DNA from: Megalonaias nervosa
Lineage: Eukaryota; Mollusca; Bivalvia; Unionida; Unionidae
DNA: 64,000 nucleotides
NCBI GenBank assembly: GCA_016617855.1
Contig: JAECUM010093709.1
Coordinates: forward strand, 1-64,000
Direction: 5' to 3'
Shown: piece after piece, positions 37,137 to 48,945 of the stretch
Numbering within the stretch: position 1 is the stretch's first letter
Layout: each line of letters begins with the position of its first letter
The notes under the pieces: model-generated
Seen by the model: the letters and a program-made list of their open reading frames with translations, nothing else
Database searches by the model: none
What the model was told of the DNA's origin: nothing
Made by a program: the position numbers and the translations under genes

Positions 37137-37553
37137 TATCAGTAAGTAAATTAGTTATAAGTTGTTCCCAGCATCCCGGCTGGAATCAAACCCTCGTTTA
37201 GTGTCACCTATTAACAGGATTTTTGGCTCTTGCATTCTAAACCAGTCGTTACACAGTTATCACTCATCCCTCCCAAAAAGGATATTTAGTTTAATGTATA
37301 TAATCAACATAAAGAAAGAAATAAAAGATTAGAACTAAGATTTGTAAGTTAAATATAAGATCTTTACAACTCCGGCACGCCTATTAGATTTGAATGACAG
37401 ATAGCATTTATGCAAATGCCCTGACGTCATTGTCTAACTGTTTTTATCATGATGAGACCGCGTTTCTAAAACTTAACATTAAACAAATCTCACTAAATAA
37501 TAAATACTGTGTAAATAGTAAAAAAAAAAACGCATCAATTCCAATATATTTAC

Positions 37554-40500
37554 TGAGCAGCAAGCGCAAACTACGATAGAGCCGCCAAAGGAATAGAAAT
37601 GAGACTTTCCATAGGAACCGACAGAAGTTACTAAGGCAAAACGTCTTGTTCAGGTGGCCACTGGTAGAATCTGGCCGCCTTAAGAAAGGAATGCCGCGCA
37701 ACATAGGATTATGTTCAGTGAAACCGGGAACTGCTCGGAGAGAGATAAAATAGCCAATCATAGAAAGAGCGAGATGCGATTACAGTCACTGAGGGCTAAG
37801 ACCACGTTACTATTGCTAACTAAGAAAAGAAGATTTTTTAAACACGGCGACGAACTATCAGGGAATGCTATTTTTTTTTTTCTCTATTACGTGACAATTC
37901 TTGCAAGCGTTCAAGCAAGGATCTATCCAAGTACCTTATATTAGACAACGTTCAAACCACATACATACGAAACAGTTTGTCATATACCATTTCGATTCTT
38001 CACAAACTAATATGTTTACACATCCATGCGCAAGAGACATAAAAAATTACAGTACCAAGTTGACGTTCTTGGCTTCCTTCGTGTCGGATACACAATAATT
38101 GCTAAGGTCCTGCGTAAAGTGAGATCAATCCACCTTGCGTGTCTTGAAATCAAGGACGCAGCATATTAAGCAGTGCATCATTCCTGTTAGAATTATCGCG
38201 GATGAAATCTGGTTTTACATTTGCAATGACAGTCGGTTGGGCAATTATTATCGACCTATGATTTGGTGGTTCAAAGTTCCACTTCCCTTAGATACATATA
38301 GAACGATTGCGATAAGACTACTGAAAAACAAAGTACGCTCTGCAGAATGAATTCTCCAGTAGATGCAGTGAGGGGCTAATATATCGCCATAGGCGGCGTA
38401 AGGACATATCAAATGCAGAACAGATCTTATTTGAAGTTAATAAAGCCGCGCGAGCAATACTTGGTGACTATCAAATGCCCGGACGACGAGAATGGCGACG
38501 ATACCAGTCGTTTAACATTTACACCCGCTAGCAAGAGCTGCAAAAATTAAGATGATATTTGTCGGAATTAGCAACTTAGTGGCTTATAAATATCTTTCAA
38601 ATTTCATCTCGCGAAATACTGAACAACACTAATGTCAGGGTGGCATTAATGCTCTTCAGCAAAGTTGCAGTATCTAAGATGAGGATCGCAATGTATACTT
38701 TACAGCTCTAGAGGAGATATAATACAACCCGCGAGGTTTCTGGTAGTATGTGACATCAGCCAAGAGGCTGGCAGATGTCACTAAGCTCTCATAAGACGCT
38801 ACTATAGTGTGATTTAAAAAGAAACCCATGTGGCAGATTTACCTAGCAGCTCCAATCAAAATTCATCGAATGACGTTCCAACCACTAACAAGGTGTACCA
38901 GGCAGAGCTCTTTGTTGTTTTGTGGGGTTTTTGTTCAGCAAAAAGCATCACTGAGTGGGTCCGGTAGCTGTGTGACGTTGCGGTTGATTCGAACAATGAT
39001 GTAACGCTAATTACAAGTAAGATACCTCTTGATGCCTCGTTCTCTAGCTGACAGAAGTGGCACCTAAACAAGTTAATGGTAACCGGATAGCTTTTATGTG
39101 CAAAAACCCATGCATGCAGTTGTGAGAATCTAGTCACGTGTGCTTCCGGCAAAGATTCATTCATCGCCATGCAAGTCATTTAATGGTAAGGATTGCGAAA
39201 CTGCCAAAAGTAATAGGCTCACACTCCAATCCCCAAGAAAGTTGCTTGGAAACATTCAGCCGTTTCGAGATTTAACATCTTACTGTGATCTTTTGAAACC
39301 TAGAATATTTTATAGTCAGCTATGCCCAGACTCAATATTGGCCCACCACTGGCAGCATGATCTCGAGCGTTGGCTATCAAGCGTTTTGCTCACTTGTTGT
39401 GTTAGCCATGGCAGAGGCTTCGTTTAGACTCTGACAACTAACACATCTGTGTATTTACTGCTGATCATTTCGATCAGCCCGTGTTGTTCTTGTATTGTAA
39501 AACACCAACCATCTGCCAGCACAAACAACGCCTTAAACTTGAGTCACGCTTGCTTATTCTCTGCATGAGAGGAATACCGCTCGAATGGAGACTGTGCGTT
39601 CTTCGTTCACCCGCCTGTCATGATCAGGCGTTATTGTTATACCATTATATCCACAGAGGATGTTAACGTTTCCATAGATTTTCGGTCTCAAAACGCAATA
39701 TGGTAAATAATGCGCCTTTATGTCTGTACCCAACTCGTCCTTTCGTGAAGAAAGCTGTGGCGATTTGTTGAGGTCAGATGAAATCATAGGCATCTCGGTT
39801 GTCATAGCAATACCTCGGACAATGTTCATTTTCTTGGTGTTTTTCTCACTGCCTTCGCCTGTTTTTGTTTTTTTTCTTTTTTTTAATTCTTTTTTGTCTG
39901 CTGTAGGAACATCTGCTTTCTATTTGTTATTTACTGCATGAGGTTTTTAACTTTAACAAGTTGCTCCTCCAGTACCATGAACGCTTAGTCCCTTCTTGGG
40001 TAAAAGGGGTTTGGTTCCTTTATTCTTACTTGTACTGTTGTTCACAACATGCATATCATGCCTTCGCCGCTACTCTACACATGTACAAGTACTGCTAACT
40101 TTCGGCAAGTGAATTTTACACGAATCGTTTAGGCACCTTTATCCACACGTTCCAAAGCTTCCACGTACTATCAAGGCACATGCTGGTATATCTTAACTCT
40201 ATATTTTCCTCATGAAAATAAATTACAACTGAGGCAAAAACCAATAGGTCATAAGGAGCAAACTCAACATTTTACAAAGAGCGATGGGAATTTCAAGAAA
40301 CGTAGTTAAAGGCTAACCTGAGTGAATGGCATCGACTGTCCAAGTACGGCCTGGAAACCAACGTTTTAACCATTTTCTTCGCTCCTCATTCGACTGCTGC
40401 TCATCTACATAATGTTGAGAACACAAAAACGTATTTCTGGCTTAATTAATGGAGTAGCTAGTAATATGAGCTGGTTTATGCTGTGTCGGTTTGCTTTAAC

Positions 40501-41565
40501 CACTTGCAGGAGTCAGATTGCAAAATGATCAGTACATAGAAGATTCACTGTGCATAAAACTAATAAGCTTGAAAACAGGCAACTACACTATATTTGATAC
40601 CCACATGTCAAACAGCATTAATATCTTTTATCCTTTAAACAGCAGCCACAAACTGGCAACGTGGATGTTAAACCCCAACCAAGAACCGATGACTGTCAAT
40701 GGTATCATTATTTACTCTGAGTGGTGTCTTGCCTGTGTTTTCCATTGCCGACCGTATGCATGTTATTCTGTGTCTGTGGTTACAGTGTAAGTAGATTTAT
40801 TTTCTTGGTAGAACGTATTAGAACGGCAATTAGAGAATTTTTCGCTAATCAAAATGTTGTAACTAACTGGTATGTATATGTTGCGCCAAGGTAAATTTCA
40901 AAGCAGATGAAAATAAAATAAAATCAGCTGGTATGATTTTCCTGAATTTCTAATCTGGATAAATACATTGTAATCAATGACTTAGATTTATTCTGTTAAC
41001 TTAGTTTCACAGTAACGTCTGGATGAACATCGATCAGGATAATGAAAACAGCAACCACATCTTTAACAGCACTGACAGTTACTACTACTTGTGCTGATGC
41101 TACCACTACTGCTGCTACTACTATTATTACTACTACTGCTCCTACTACTACTACACCTACTATTGATAACGTGAATGAAAAAAACACACACTACCACGAG
41201 GAAGATAATTCACGCCAGAGAATAGAAAATATCAACAAGTTGATAACAATAATGATAATAATAGTAATAATAATAATAATAATAGAGAAACACAAATCGA
41301 TACAAGTGCGTTCAGGTTAAAAGAGATGCGATATATCTGCATAATTAAATGTGAGCATTTATATCATGTATCCACTTGGGATAAGTTGCATATTAATATT
41401 CTAAGTTATTGATTGTAATATGAATTGCAATGTATCATGATATTTCCAAATTACTACATTCCTAAATAAGTAAACTCATGCTAATCTCAGAATTGAAAGT
41501 AAGTCTTGAACTTCAATTCGGAGAATGAAATAGGCTTGCGAAAGTAGCAAAGGCGAGCTAATAGT
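37554..41565 (+). repeat. Tandem unit F, left part
   Basis: Direct repeat of unit E from its start to about 35,435. Homology stops at gcgagctaat (about 41,560) and resumes at about 48,946, where aaccttggatattccaaatc matches E at 35,460. Frames that are open in E, such as 31,341-31,748, carry stops or shifts here, except the 270-nt block at 40,517-40,786. Confidence 0.85.
40517..40786 (+). CDS. Candidate exon, F copy (90-residue extracellular-type segment)
   Basis: A 270-nt block identical in length and phase to the one at 34,238. The acceptor is tttgctttaaccacttgcaggagtcag and the donor GTAAGT at 40,787. The translation keeps TIFDTHMSNSINIF, LNSSHKLATWMLN, TVNGIIIYSEWC and CRPYACYS. By eye there are about 27 base differences from the E copy, about 9 of them synonymous, with no indel across 270 nt although the flanks have several. 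Changes include Cys to Tyr in the first sequon (NCT to NYT), a new Cys near residue 12 and Gly to Glu before the conserved WC, so constraint on the protein is weak or shifted. The downstream exon of such a gene is not identified. Confidence 0.45.
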
Positions 41566-44249
41566 GCATTTAATATATATGACAAATTGTGTGTCTCAAT
41601 AACCCTAATTCCTAAAAGCTCTACAAGTAGGGATGTAGAGTTTTAGTATTCGTTGATTTCGCTTTGTTTACATTATTTTGTGATAGACGTAATTCGTGGT
41701 TCTTATTCTCTGGATAAAGATATCTACATTCATCATCCAACAAGTTTCCAAGCAATGTTTTATTCGTAGATTCACAACTTTGATTAACACCTCCTTCAAG
41801 ATGACGTAATAATTATTTGCAAATTAAACAGTCGAATGAATATATAATGATTTAAGGTCTTTCTTGTTTTACAGTGTGATTTATATCTTCCAATTAATAT
41901 ATTTACACAGGTTGAGAACGATATAAGCTGCGACGAAGCGTGCAGGAGATGGTCGTCCTCAAACTGCTGCCCTAACTAAAACGTTTAATATATCAAATTG
42001 CAATAAATCATTTGGTATTGATCCAGTTTTTAACTTCATTCGGAACTTTTAGAGTTACCTTGTTGACCAAGACAGCCATGTTGCATTTTTTTTTAAAAAC
42101 AGCAATAACTTTTATATCCTATGAGATAGCATTAAAATAAGCGCCTATGTATCTAAGGTAACGAACAAGGCGAAACGCAAGAAATGTACACGAAGGAAAA
42201 AATGTTCCGCAGGGAATCTGCTGAAACTCCTGCGAAGAAAATTCAATCCTCACTGACTCTATATCTTACTCTCGGACACTGTCACGCAAAAACGTTGAAA
42301 TGGTTGACAATGATGCTTACATGGATGAAATATGAACTATTTCCATAATCTCTGTGTACTCTTTATACACCTCTAGTAATAATGGACAAAACTTTCAGTT
42401 GAATGCAATAAAAGATGTACGACGTTCAGAAACACTTAACACCAATCGTTTGAGTTGCTCACCATGAGAAACCCACCGGCCTCCTGAAGTTAGGAACATC
42501 CAGACTCATAGTATTAATATCCTAATTTGAATGAAGCCACTCATGTAGAAAGTATTTACCTTTCAAACTTTTGCCATAGATTTTGACTTTCTTCACAGTG
42601 ACATAAGGTATTTGGAAACATAATGTTATCGTGCGTGGACATCAAGAAAGATATTAGTTTGTTTGAAGGCTAGGAGCATTGCTAGACTAAAGCTATCAAC
42701 ATCACACTGATAGGACATATCATGCAAATAGATACTTTAGATCATCTTTGTGTTGTTTTCGTTGTGGAGTTTCTTACTGAACTGGCCTCCACGTCTCAGA
42801 ACATTATTAAACATTTCTCGAACAAGAAATGTCGCTCGAGATTCGGAATTACTTTTTTTGTAATGTACATAACGCTGGCTATTGACTGGTTGGATTATTT
42901 CGAGTAAGAATTTGATTCGAGTCTAATTTATGTTGGAGAGCCCTACTATAATATTGTAGGTAGCCAGTGGAAAACATATATGACCTTGGAGCATGTGCCC
43001 TGCCCCATACGTTTCAGAATTTGTATAATTAAGTAACAAGTCATTTAGAAACGATGTATCAATAATGCATGGGGAATGATTTTTGCAAGAAAACGATAAT
43101 ACATTACTTCTAAAAGAAAACCTTTACCTTGGTTTTTTTTTTAAGATCCAGCAATGGTTTCAACACAATCTACCGTATATTTTCTCGGCATCATTATTAG
43201 TCCTGTCTTATAATAAAACATTCGGTTTTAACAACTTTAACAGTCATCCAGGGTTAGTTTGACTTATTTGCGAGAAGTGGCATATAAACCTTAAACTGTG
43301 AAAGTGTACGGGCAAAGACCTAGGTCACTTTAGTCTATCAGAACAAAATTGTCTTACTGAGTAACTAGTTATTGTACTCTCAGTGTGTGTATATGTACAT
43401 CACAACGATGCAAATGTGATTTGTGTGTGTTTGCTTAAAAACGCTTTATTCAAGTTTGGTTTGGATTAAGATTTCATCATGAAACATACATATGCTTCAT
43501 GATTTATAAACATGTGATTGATTCCATTTCGTGTATAATTTTGTTTCTTCTTGTCTGATGCCTCAGCAATAGAAAATATACGGAATTCGTGTGATATACA
43601 TTTTAAAAAGACCCAATTCATTGTGATTTCAAAATAACTTAACTCCCTGTCACCACTGAATAAAAGCAATACAATTGTTATCAAAATATATTGATGGGTT
43701 TACTTTATCCTCTTGTTTGTCATTCATCTAACATGTAACAAAGACTCCCATGACATTGCACAGATCGCAATGTTATTTAATTAAACAACATTAAATTTAT
43801 AAGAATTACAGGAATGATAATTGTCTAATTCGTTTGCATTTAGATTTTGTGACTTATTATATGTTTCCTTATATTTCTGTTTTTCTGACCATTACTAATT
43901 GAAATTAATGGTTTGCGGTGAGAATACATGTGCTCAAACGGAACGAAACATAACTATATGCAGAAATGGATTCGTGACAGTGCCCGTCTTAGAAATGGAG
44001 CAGTGTTCTAATGTATGACCCTATATTGATGGAGTTTTTTAAACTCACCAGATATGTAACTAAGCAGCGCCATATATGACTTTGAGAAACTTCAATACTA
44101 GTTGACGCTGCCACCGCCAACCTTTGCGCCGCTGGAAAAGTGACTAGTATATCTCACCTGCGTAAACTTATAGATCATATGCATCTGACTTTAAAAATAT
44201 GTTTAGCGGTATGCATAAATAGTTGGGCAAGATTCTGAGCGTCGAAATT

Positions 44250-44250
<1 letters not shown>

Positions 44251-44306
<56 letters not shown>
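44251..44306. repeat. (CT)n microsatellite
   Basis: 28 perfect CT units. The minus-strand Arg-Glu frame across it (44,175-44,462) is a repeat artefact. Confidence 0.98.
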
Positions 44307-44310
<4 letters not shown>

Positions 44311-44605
44311 ACTATCTGATTTAAAACCACCGGTTGCTCCACATTTCTATTACAAATGGTATAATACCTTGACAAAGCACAGCATATTAGATCCATTGTC
44401 TGCATAATAATATTTAAAACAAGCAGAAAGTATATTAATGTATAATATGTTGGGCAATGCATGCTATCTTCTTGTAATGAGGAGCAAACGAGTTTTCCCC
44501 CTTAATTACATACTAACTGTAACTTACATATAGTGTGGAGAGACTCAACAAAAATTAGCATTAATACAAAATTACATGATTTTGAAATGGGTAGCGTTTG
44601 TGAAT

Positions 44606-44874
44606 GGTTGTTGTTGTTTTTGTTGTTGTTGTCATAGGGTTTAAAGCCATTTTTCAGCACACAAGATAAGCTATATATAGCGGCCAGTATAAATGGTGGA
44701 GGAAGAACCAGGGAAAACCCCGGAAAGAACTACCAACCCACAAGAAGCTACTAAAAAGCTTTGTCACGTACCCACGTTAGCCGAGCCCGAGACTCAAACC
44801 CACACAGATAGAGGTGAGATGGCAGTGATCCGTAACGGTAAGCGCACTAGACCACTCGGCCACTCGAGGCCGCC
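44606..44874 (-). mobile_element. tRNA-derived SINE with target-site duplication
   Basis: Read on the minus strand, the element starts near 44,874 with a tRNA-like head: an A box (TGGCCGAGTGGTCTAGTGCGC, 44,842-44,862) and a B box (GGTTTGAGTCTC, 44,789-44,800). A tRNA-unrelated body follows, and an AAC-rich tail is seen as GTT repeats at 44,606-44,632. The 11-bp sequence CGTTTGTGAAT flanks both ends (44,595-44,605 and 44,875-44,885) as a perfect target-site duplication. The A box resembles a Leu/Ser-type tRNA. The element is mobilised by a LINE reverse transcriptase in trans. A 64-codon plus-strand frame over it is a shadow. Confidence 0.9.
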
Positions 44875-45038
44875 CGTTTGTGAATAAACGTCCGCAGTGA
44901 ATAATGGATAGTGTTATGTTTAATATGAATCTTTTTTAAGCAAGTGATGCTGCAAGCTTATACCGTCATGTCAAAAGTCTGGTATTTGAATGCTTGAAGT
45001 CAGAGGAAGAGACTTAAAATAAATACAAAACATTTTTC

Positions 45039-45880
45039 ATGAGCCACGTTGACTTTGAAAAACTGAACAGCACATTAGCCATTGATATTTATGGATGGGA
45101 TCACAGATTCTACTCATTAAAGATTACCTCCTCGCGTTTCATTCTGATTATAATTTACAAGCAATTGTTAGTAAGAGAAAGAAGTTACTGTGGGTTTTTT
45201 TTTTAAAAGTCTCAGGGGATATGATGGCCACTTCATAATGTCTGTTCCTGGAAAATGCTGGCCGAAATAAAAGCAGTATGCCAACCAATATGGACAAGTG
45301 AATGGATTTCATAAATTTGGGAACGTAAGATCGATATTTGCAACTAAATGTTGTTTTGTTTTAAAAATAACAAAGTCATTTACTGAGAAAGAACAGCTTC
45401 ATATGTTAGCTATGACAGATGCGCACGTATATGATTTTATAGTAGATTTTACTTTTAGACAAGGATTATAGCTCGTCCATCAAGACGATCAGGACCACAT
45501 TAGTCATCCAGTGTGTTAGCGGGAACAAATGGTATGTGGGTGCGTATGTGGCCGATGAGGCCGATGTGCACCCTGAATATTTTAAGGCAGTATGGATATG
45601 GGATGGTAGCAGCGCTGATTGTGGGGTTACTGGCTCAGGAGTTCCTGGCTTGTCTCCGTTGTTCTGTCACGGCTGTTCGACTCGTAAGCTGCAGCACCTT
45701 TAGTGATGGAAGAGCTCCACACGACCCTGTCCTGGGCAGTCTGCTCCCACGTGTTAGATAATGATAAATTGCCGATTAAAAAAGCATTTAAATCCATATT
45801 AGCCAATTCAGGTATAACAGATGAAGAATATGCGATGCTATTTGATCTCTCTTATGATCGGTGTTCTGCGGCTGGCTGAC
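45039..45880 (+). pseudogene. Broken coding remnant, family not recognised
   Basis: Protein-like peptides line up on the plus strand in changing frames: MSHVDFEKLNSTLAIDIYGW near 45,048, GYDGHFIMSVPGKCWPK near 45,220, EQLHMLAMTDAHVYDFIVDF near 45,390 with two stops shortly after, YVADEADVHPEYFKAVWIWD near 45,540 leading to PLFCHGCSTRKLQHL, and SGITDEEYAMLFDLSYDRC near 45,810-45,870. Base composition is richer in G and C than the surroundings. Stops and frame changes show decay, and the absence of introns along it would fit a transposon or retrocopy. The first two peptides recall the N-terminal region of protein-primed DNA polymerases, but not enough to claim it. The open 82-codon frame at 45,513-45,761 is a shifted shadow. 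Confidence 0.4.
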
Positions 45881-48672
45881 GTTTTTAAACATTCTCGAGC
45901 ATTATCAATTTAACATTACGGTTTAGATCCTCTCCAATATGTTACAACCCCAGACATGTAATAGGATATTTTAATAACCATGACAGGCTCGTCACACCTT
46001 TGCTCCTAAACGCAATTAATATGCACATGTTCACCTAAACCTTAATTTGAGTGGGATTCGAAAGTATCAGAAAGAGTTAATTCTAAAACAAATACATCTC
46101 AGCAACAAACATCAGGCTCGGCATGTTACCTCACCAACGTTAAGACATTTCCGCTTTATGCCAATTCAAGAGCACTTCCATCACAAATAGGTGTCCTTCC
46201 AGGCCCTAGTTCAATATCCTTTATAGTACGGGCTGTTTCTAGAGTTTAAAGCGTACTCCCTTACACAAATTTCATTTCATAATAAACCATTACACTGTCA
46301 TAACTTAAAACCAACATGGTGCTGAGAGATCTGACGTTGAGGCTTCCATATTGGCATTAGCATTGTTTGACCCACACTCCAATACACGGCAACAATTTGC
46401 TATAAAACATCTAGTGCCACCGGGCATTGGTTTCTGCAAGAATCACTCATGCTGCAATATTTAATTATATTTGAGAAACATTTTGTTGTTAATGTGATGT
46501 ATAACATAGATTCTACTCAATAAGGAGTAGAGGAAGTCTGTTAAAGTTTTGATTGGGATATTGCTTAATTGTTTTGTGATACAAAGAACTGGTTATGTTA
46601 GCAAGCATGATTACTGCGTGGGAGAGGTATATCTCTAGTGCGATATACAAACATAAAACCACTACCAGCATGTTGTTATGGTGTGTCTAGCTGGAAGCAA
46701 CCTTTTGACATGATTTTCCTTGATTTATTAGTTATTTGCCCTAGGTTGATATGTTCTTCATTTGTCTGTTAATACCATATTAACATTTGTTTATCATATT
46801 TGCTACATTATATACAATTAGTCAGACTACAATTCCTACAAGTTATAAGAAATTCCTCATAGACAAAAATGTGAACATATTAATGGAATATGGTAAGTTG
46901 AAGTAAGAAGAAAAGAAACCATGTATGACATGCTTACAAAAACTAATAAGTCCAAAACAAAGGGAAAAATACATTTAAGGCAAGTATACAGTTGTTTTAC
47001 TAAGTTATAGTTTTCCGCTTTGATATTGTTCGACACATTATTCCATATAAAGATTCACGATTTAGAATGTGTTTCTCTTTCTTTTATTTCAAGTCTGGAT
47101 GTTTATCTAGGGACATTTTGTTAATTAAGTAATTTGTATATTGTTTACCCACCAAAGGAAGGCGCACGTCTTTAAATAACTTGTTAAATCATTAGAAATG
47201 TTGTGGGATTTTGATCAGTTTAAGACACGGATCCAGCCACATATCTTATAAATACTGCATGGGATGGGCACTTCTTTTTAGAACTGTAACTCTCCCAGAG
47301 CCTCAAACTGTAGTAACTGTAGTTTCTCTTACCTATATTAGTTTACATCCATCTAAATGGCTCTGCATTTTATAATAGAGGCTTAATTTCTTGACAGGAA
47401 AATCATGTTTATGGAGTTTGTAAATAAGGTTGTATAAGATGGCTATTAAACAGTTAGCATTTTTCATACGTGTTACATTATATTTTCAATACGTTGACTC
47501 CAAATGCATGTATTATTAAGTTCAAAGCCATCATGATTATGATTGCAAATGCAAGTGATTCCTGTTATAATTTCAGTTTGGAAAAGAATGTGTTGTTCAA
47601 TTTTAGTGTGATAAAGGCTTACTTGAGATAGATTTGATAAGTTTGTTAACTCATTAATTAAGTATTGGATATATTGCACACTTCTAGAAGACTACTAATG
47701 AGAACTGTGATAAAAATTTGTAATATAATTACATTTATATAAAAAGCGAAGTCTAACATTCTGTCCTTATGGGCTGATTCTAAGTGCATTTCTAAGGTAT
47801 ACCCCCATCAGTCGTGCTCTAAAGACCAAAATTTGAAGACTTTTTTTTTTAATTCACGATAGAAACAAACTTCATCAAGCAAACGCAAGAGCATTTATTT
47901 TTAAAATCATGTACGTTATATTTTCAAAGTTAAGATACATAGGTTATCCTTTAAATAAGATACAATAGTCTAAATATGGTATGACCAGAATCAGAATCTG
48001 AATCAGCAATGAGGAAAGATGACTATCGCATTCAAATCAAGACCGTGTCAGGAGATGGTGTGGATTATGAATCCAGCGTCCCTTAATATCAGTTACAGTT
48101 ACTAGATGGTTTTCCTCGATCTTGATACCGACTAACTCTATGCACATGTGCGAATAAATAGGTAATTTTATAAATAAAGCTTGAAGGACCCGACTTATCA
48201 GGATTCAAGGTCGGATTATTCTAAGGAATCCTACCTCAATATTATCCATCTTTAATTATTTCAGGTAGTTGGTTGCTTTCGTACGAACAGAGTATAAATG
48301 CATTTTAATCCATTATGGCGACAATGAATAAGCTCAAATACGACAGCAACCAATATTGGTCCTCGGCTTGACTAACGAATAAAGCTAATTCTAACCAATC
48401 ACTAGCTCCTCGCGACTCATGTCGACCTTGTTTTGTGCACCTAAAGCAAGCACTAAAACACATAATCACATCTAGCAGAACATTACAATACGTATGTTTA
48501 CATACATTCGGAAATTTTGTTGCAGCAATACACGATTTATTTGTTTGCATCTCACGCACCTGTTTGATTTCTTCCCTCACATGCATAACTGAAAGCAATG
48601 CTCGTCTAGTCTATATTATGAGTATTCTGAAATAATTCAAACCATACATGGCAACAAAAGAAAAACCGTTAT

Positions 48673-48900
48673 TTCATCGTGACAAACTTAGCCTGTTTTC
48701 TCTCACTTGACATATTAGTAGTCGCATTAAATATGAGCAAACTAGAATATAAACCTGATCCAAAGGCTTTAAGATTTGTCTTTAATCAATCAAAACAATG
48801 TTACTCTGAATATTTCGATTTGCCAAGTTGTATAACTCTAACAAGGTACATCAACAGGATGGATATCATGGAAGTTAAAGTTGTCATAACTTTAAAATGA
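48673..48900 (+). other. Open block that could be an exon or a remnant
   Basis: A 73-codon frame includes KLEYKPDPKALRFVFNQSKQ, CYSEYFDLPSC and MDIMEVKVV. A pyrimidine-rich AG (tctctcacttgacatattag) lies upstream at about 48,720 and an A|GTAAGT donor-like site downstream at about 48,930, although the frame stops before the latter. It sits immediately before the point where E/F homology resumes and could belong to the same gene as the 40,517 block. No family is recognised. Confidence 0.2.
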
Positions 48901-48945
48901 GCAATGTTCAGCACACCTATCATTTTTAGTAAGTAACAAAATCCG

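Larger units (their letters stand above)
31243..37553 (+). repeat. Tandem unit E (about 6.3 kb)
   Basis: It starts at cagcgcaacgaacgatagatccgcc and matches the following unit F, which starts at cagcaagcgcaaactacgatagagccgcc (about 37,554), over its whole length in direct orientation. Shared landmarks are GATGAACTATCAGGGAAT-type sequence at 31,540/37,850, tgctaaggtcctgcgtaaag at 31,790/38,100, the region around 33,050/39,410, the 270-nt open block at 34,238/40,517, CTA/TAA tracts, and tctaaatcatcc at 35,480/48,985. Divergence looks near 10-15% in the parts I compared. Opposing frames at 31,049-31,444 (minus) and 31,341-31,748 (plus) are not kept open in F. Confidence 0.85.
41566..48945. other. 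7.4-kb sequence present in unit F but not in E
   Basis: This interval interrupts the E/F homology. It contains a (CT)n tract, a complete SINE, a broken coding stretch at 45,039-45,880 and a short open block at 48,673-48,900, with long AT-rich parts between them (41,566-44,160 and 45,880-48,300) in which I see nothing recognisable. It may be an insertion into F or sequence deleted from E. I found no terminal repeats or flanking duplication at its borders. Confidence 0.6.

Noticed and set aside
36822..37201. Ser/Leu/Phe-rich ORFs of 107 and 120 codons (and similar at 50,342-50,644)
   Set aside because: They are translations of CT and TTTC microsatellites.
32516..39179. Minus-strand ORF pair at 32,516-32,815 and 38,856-39,179 sharing NLFRCHFC
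   Set aside because: The first 50 residues are similar, but the frames diverge after that through indels and no splice borders fit; similarity follows from DNA duplication.
41042..41320. Thr-rich 92-codon ORF resembling a mucin segment
   Set aside because: Comes from a degenerate ACT/CTA repeat; the E copy has a plain microsatellite at the same place.
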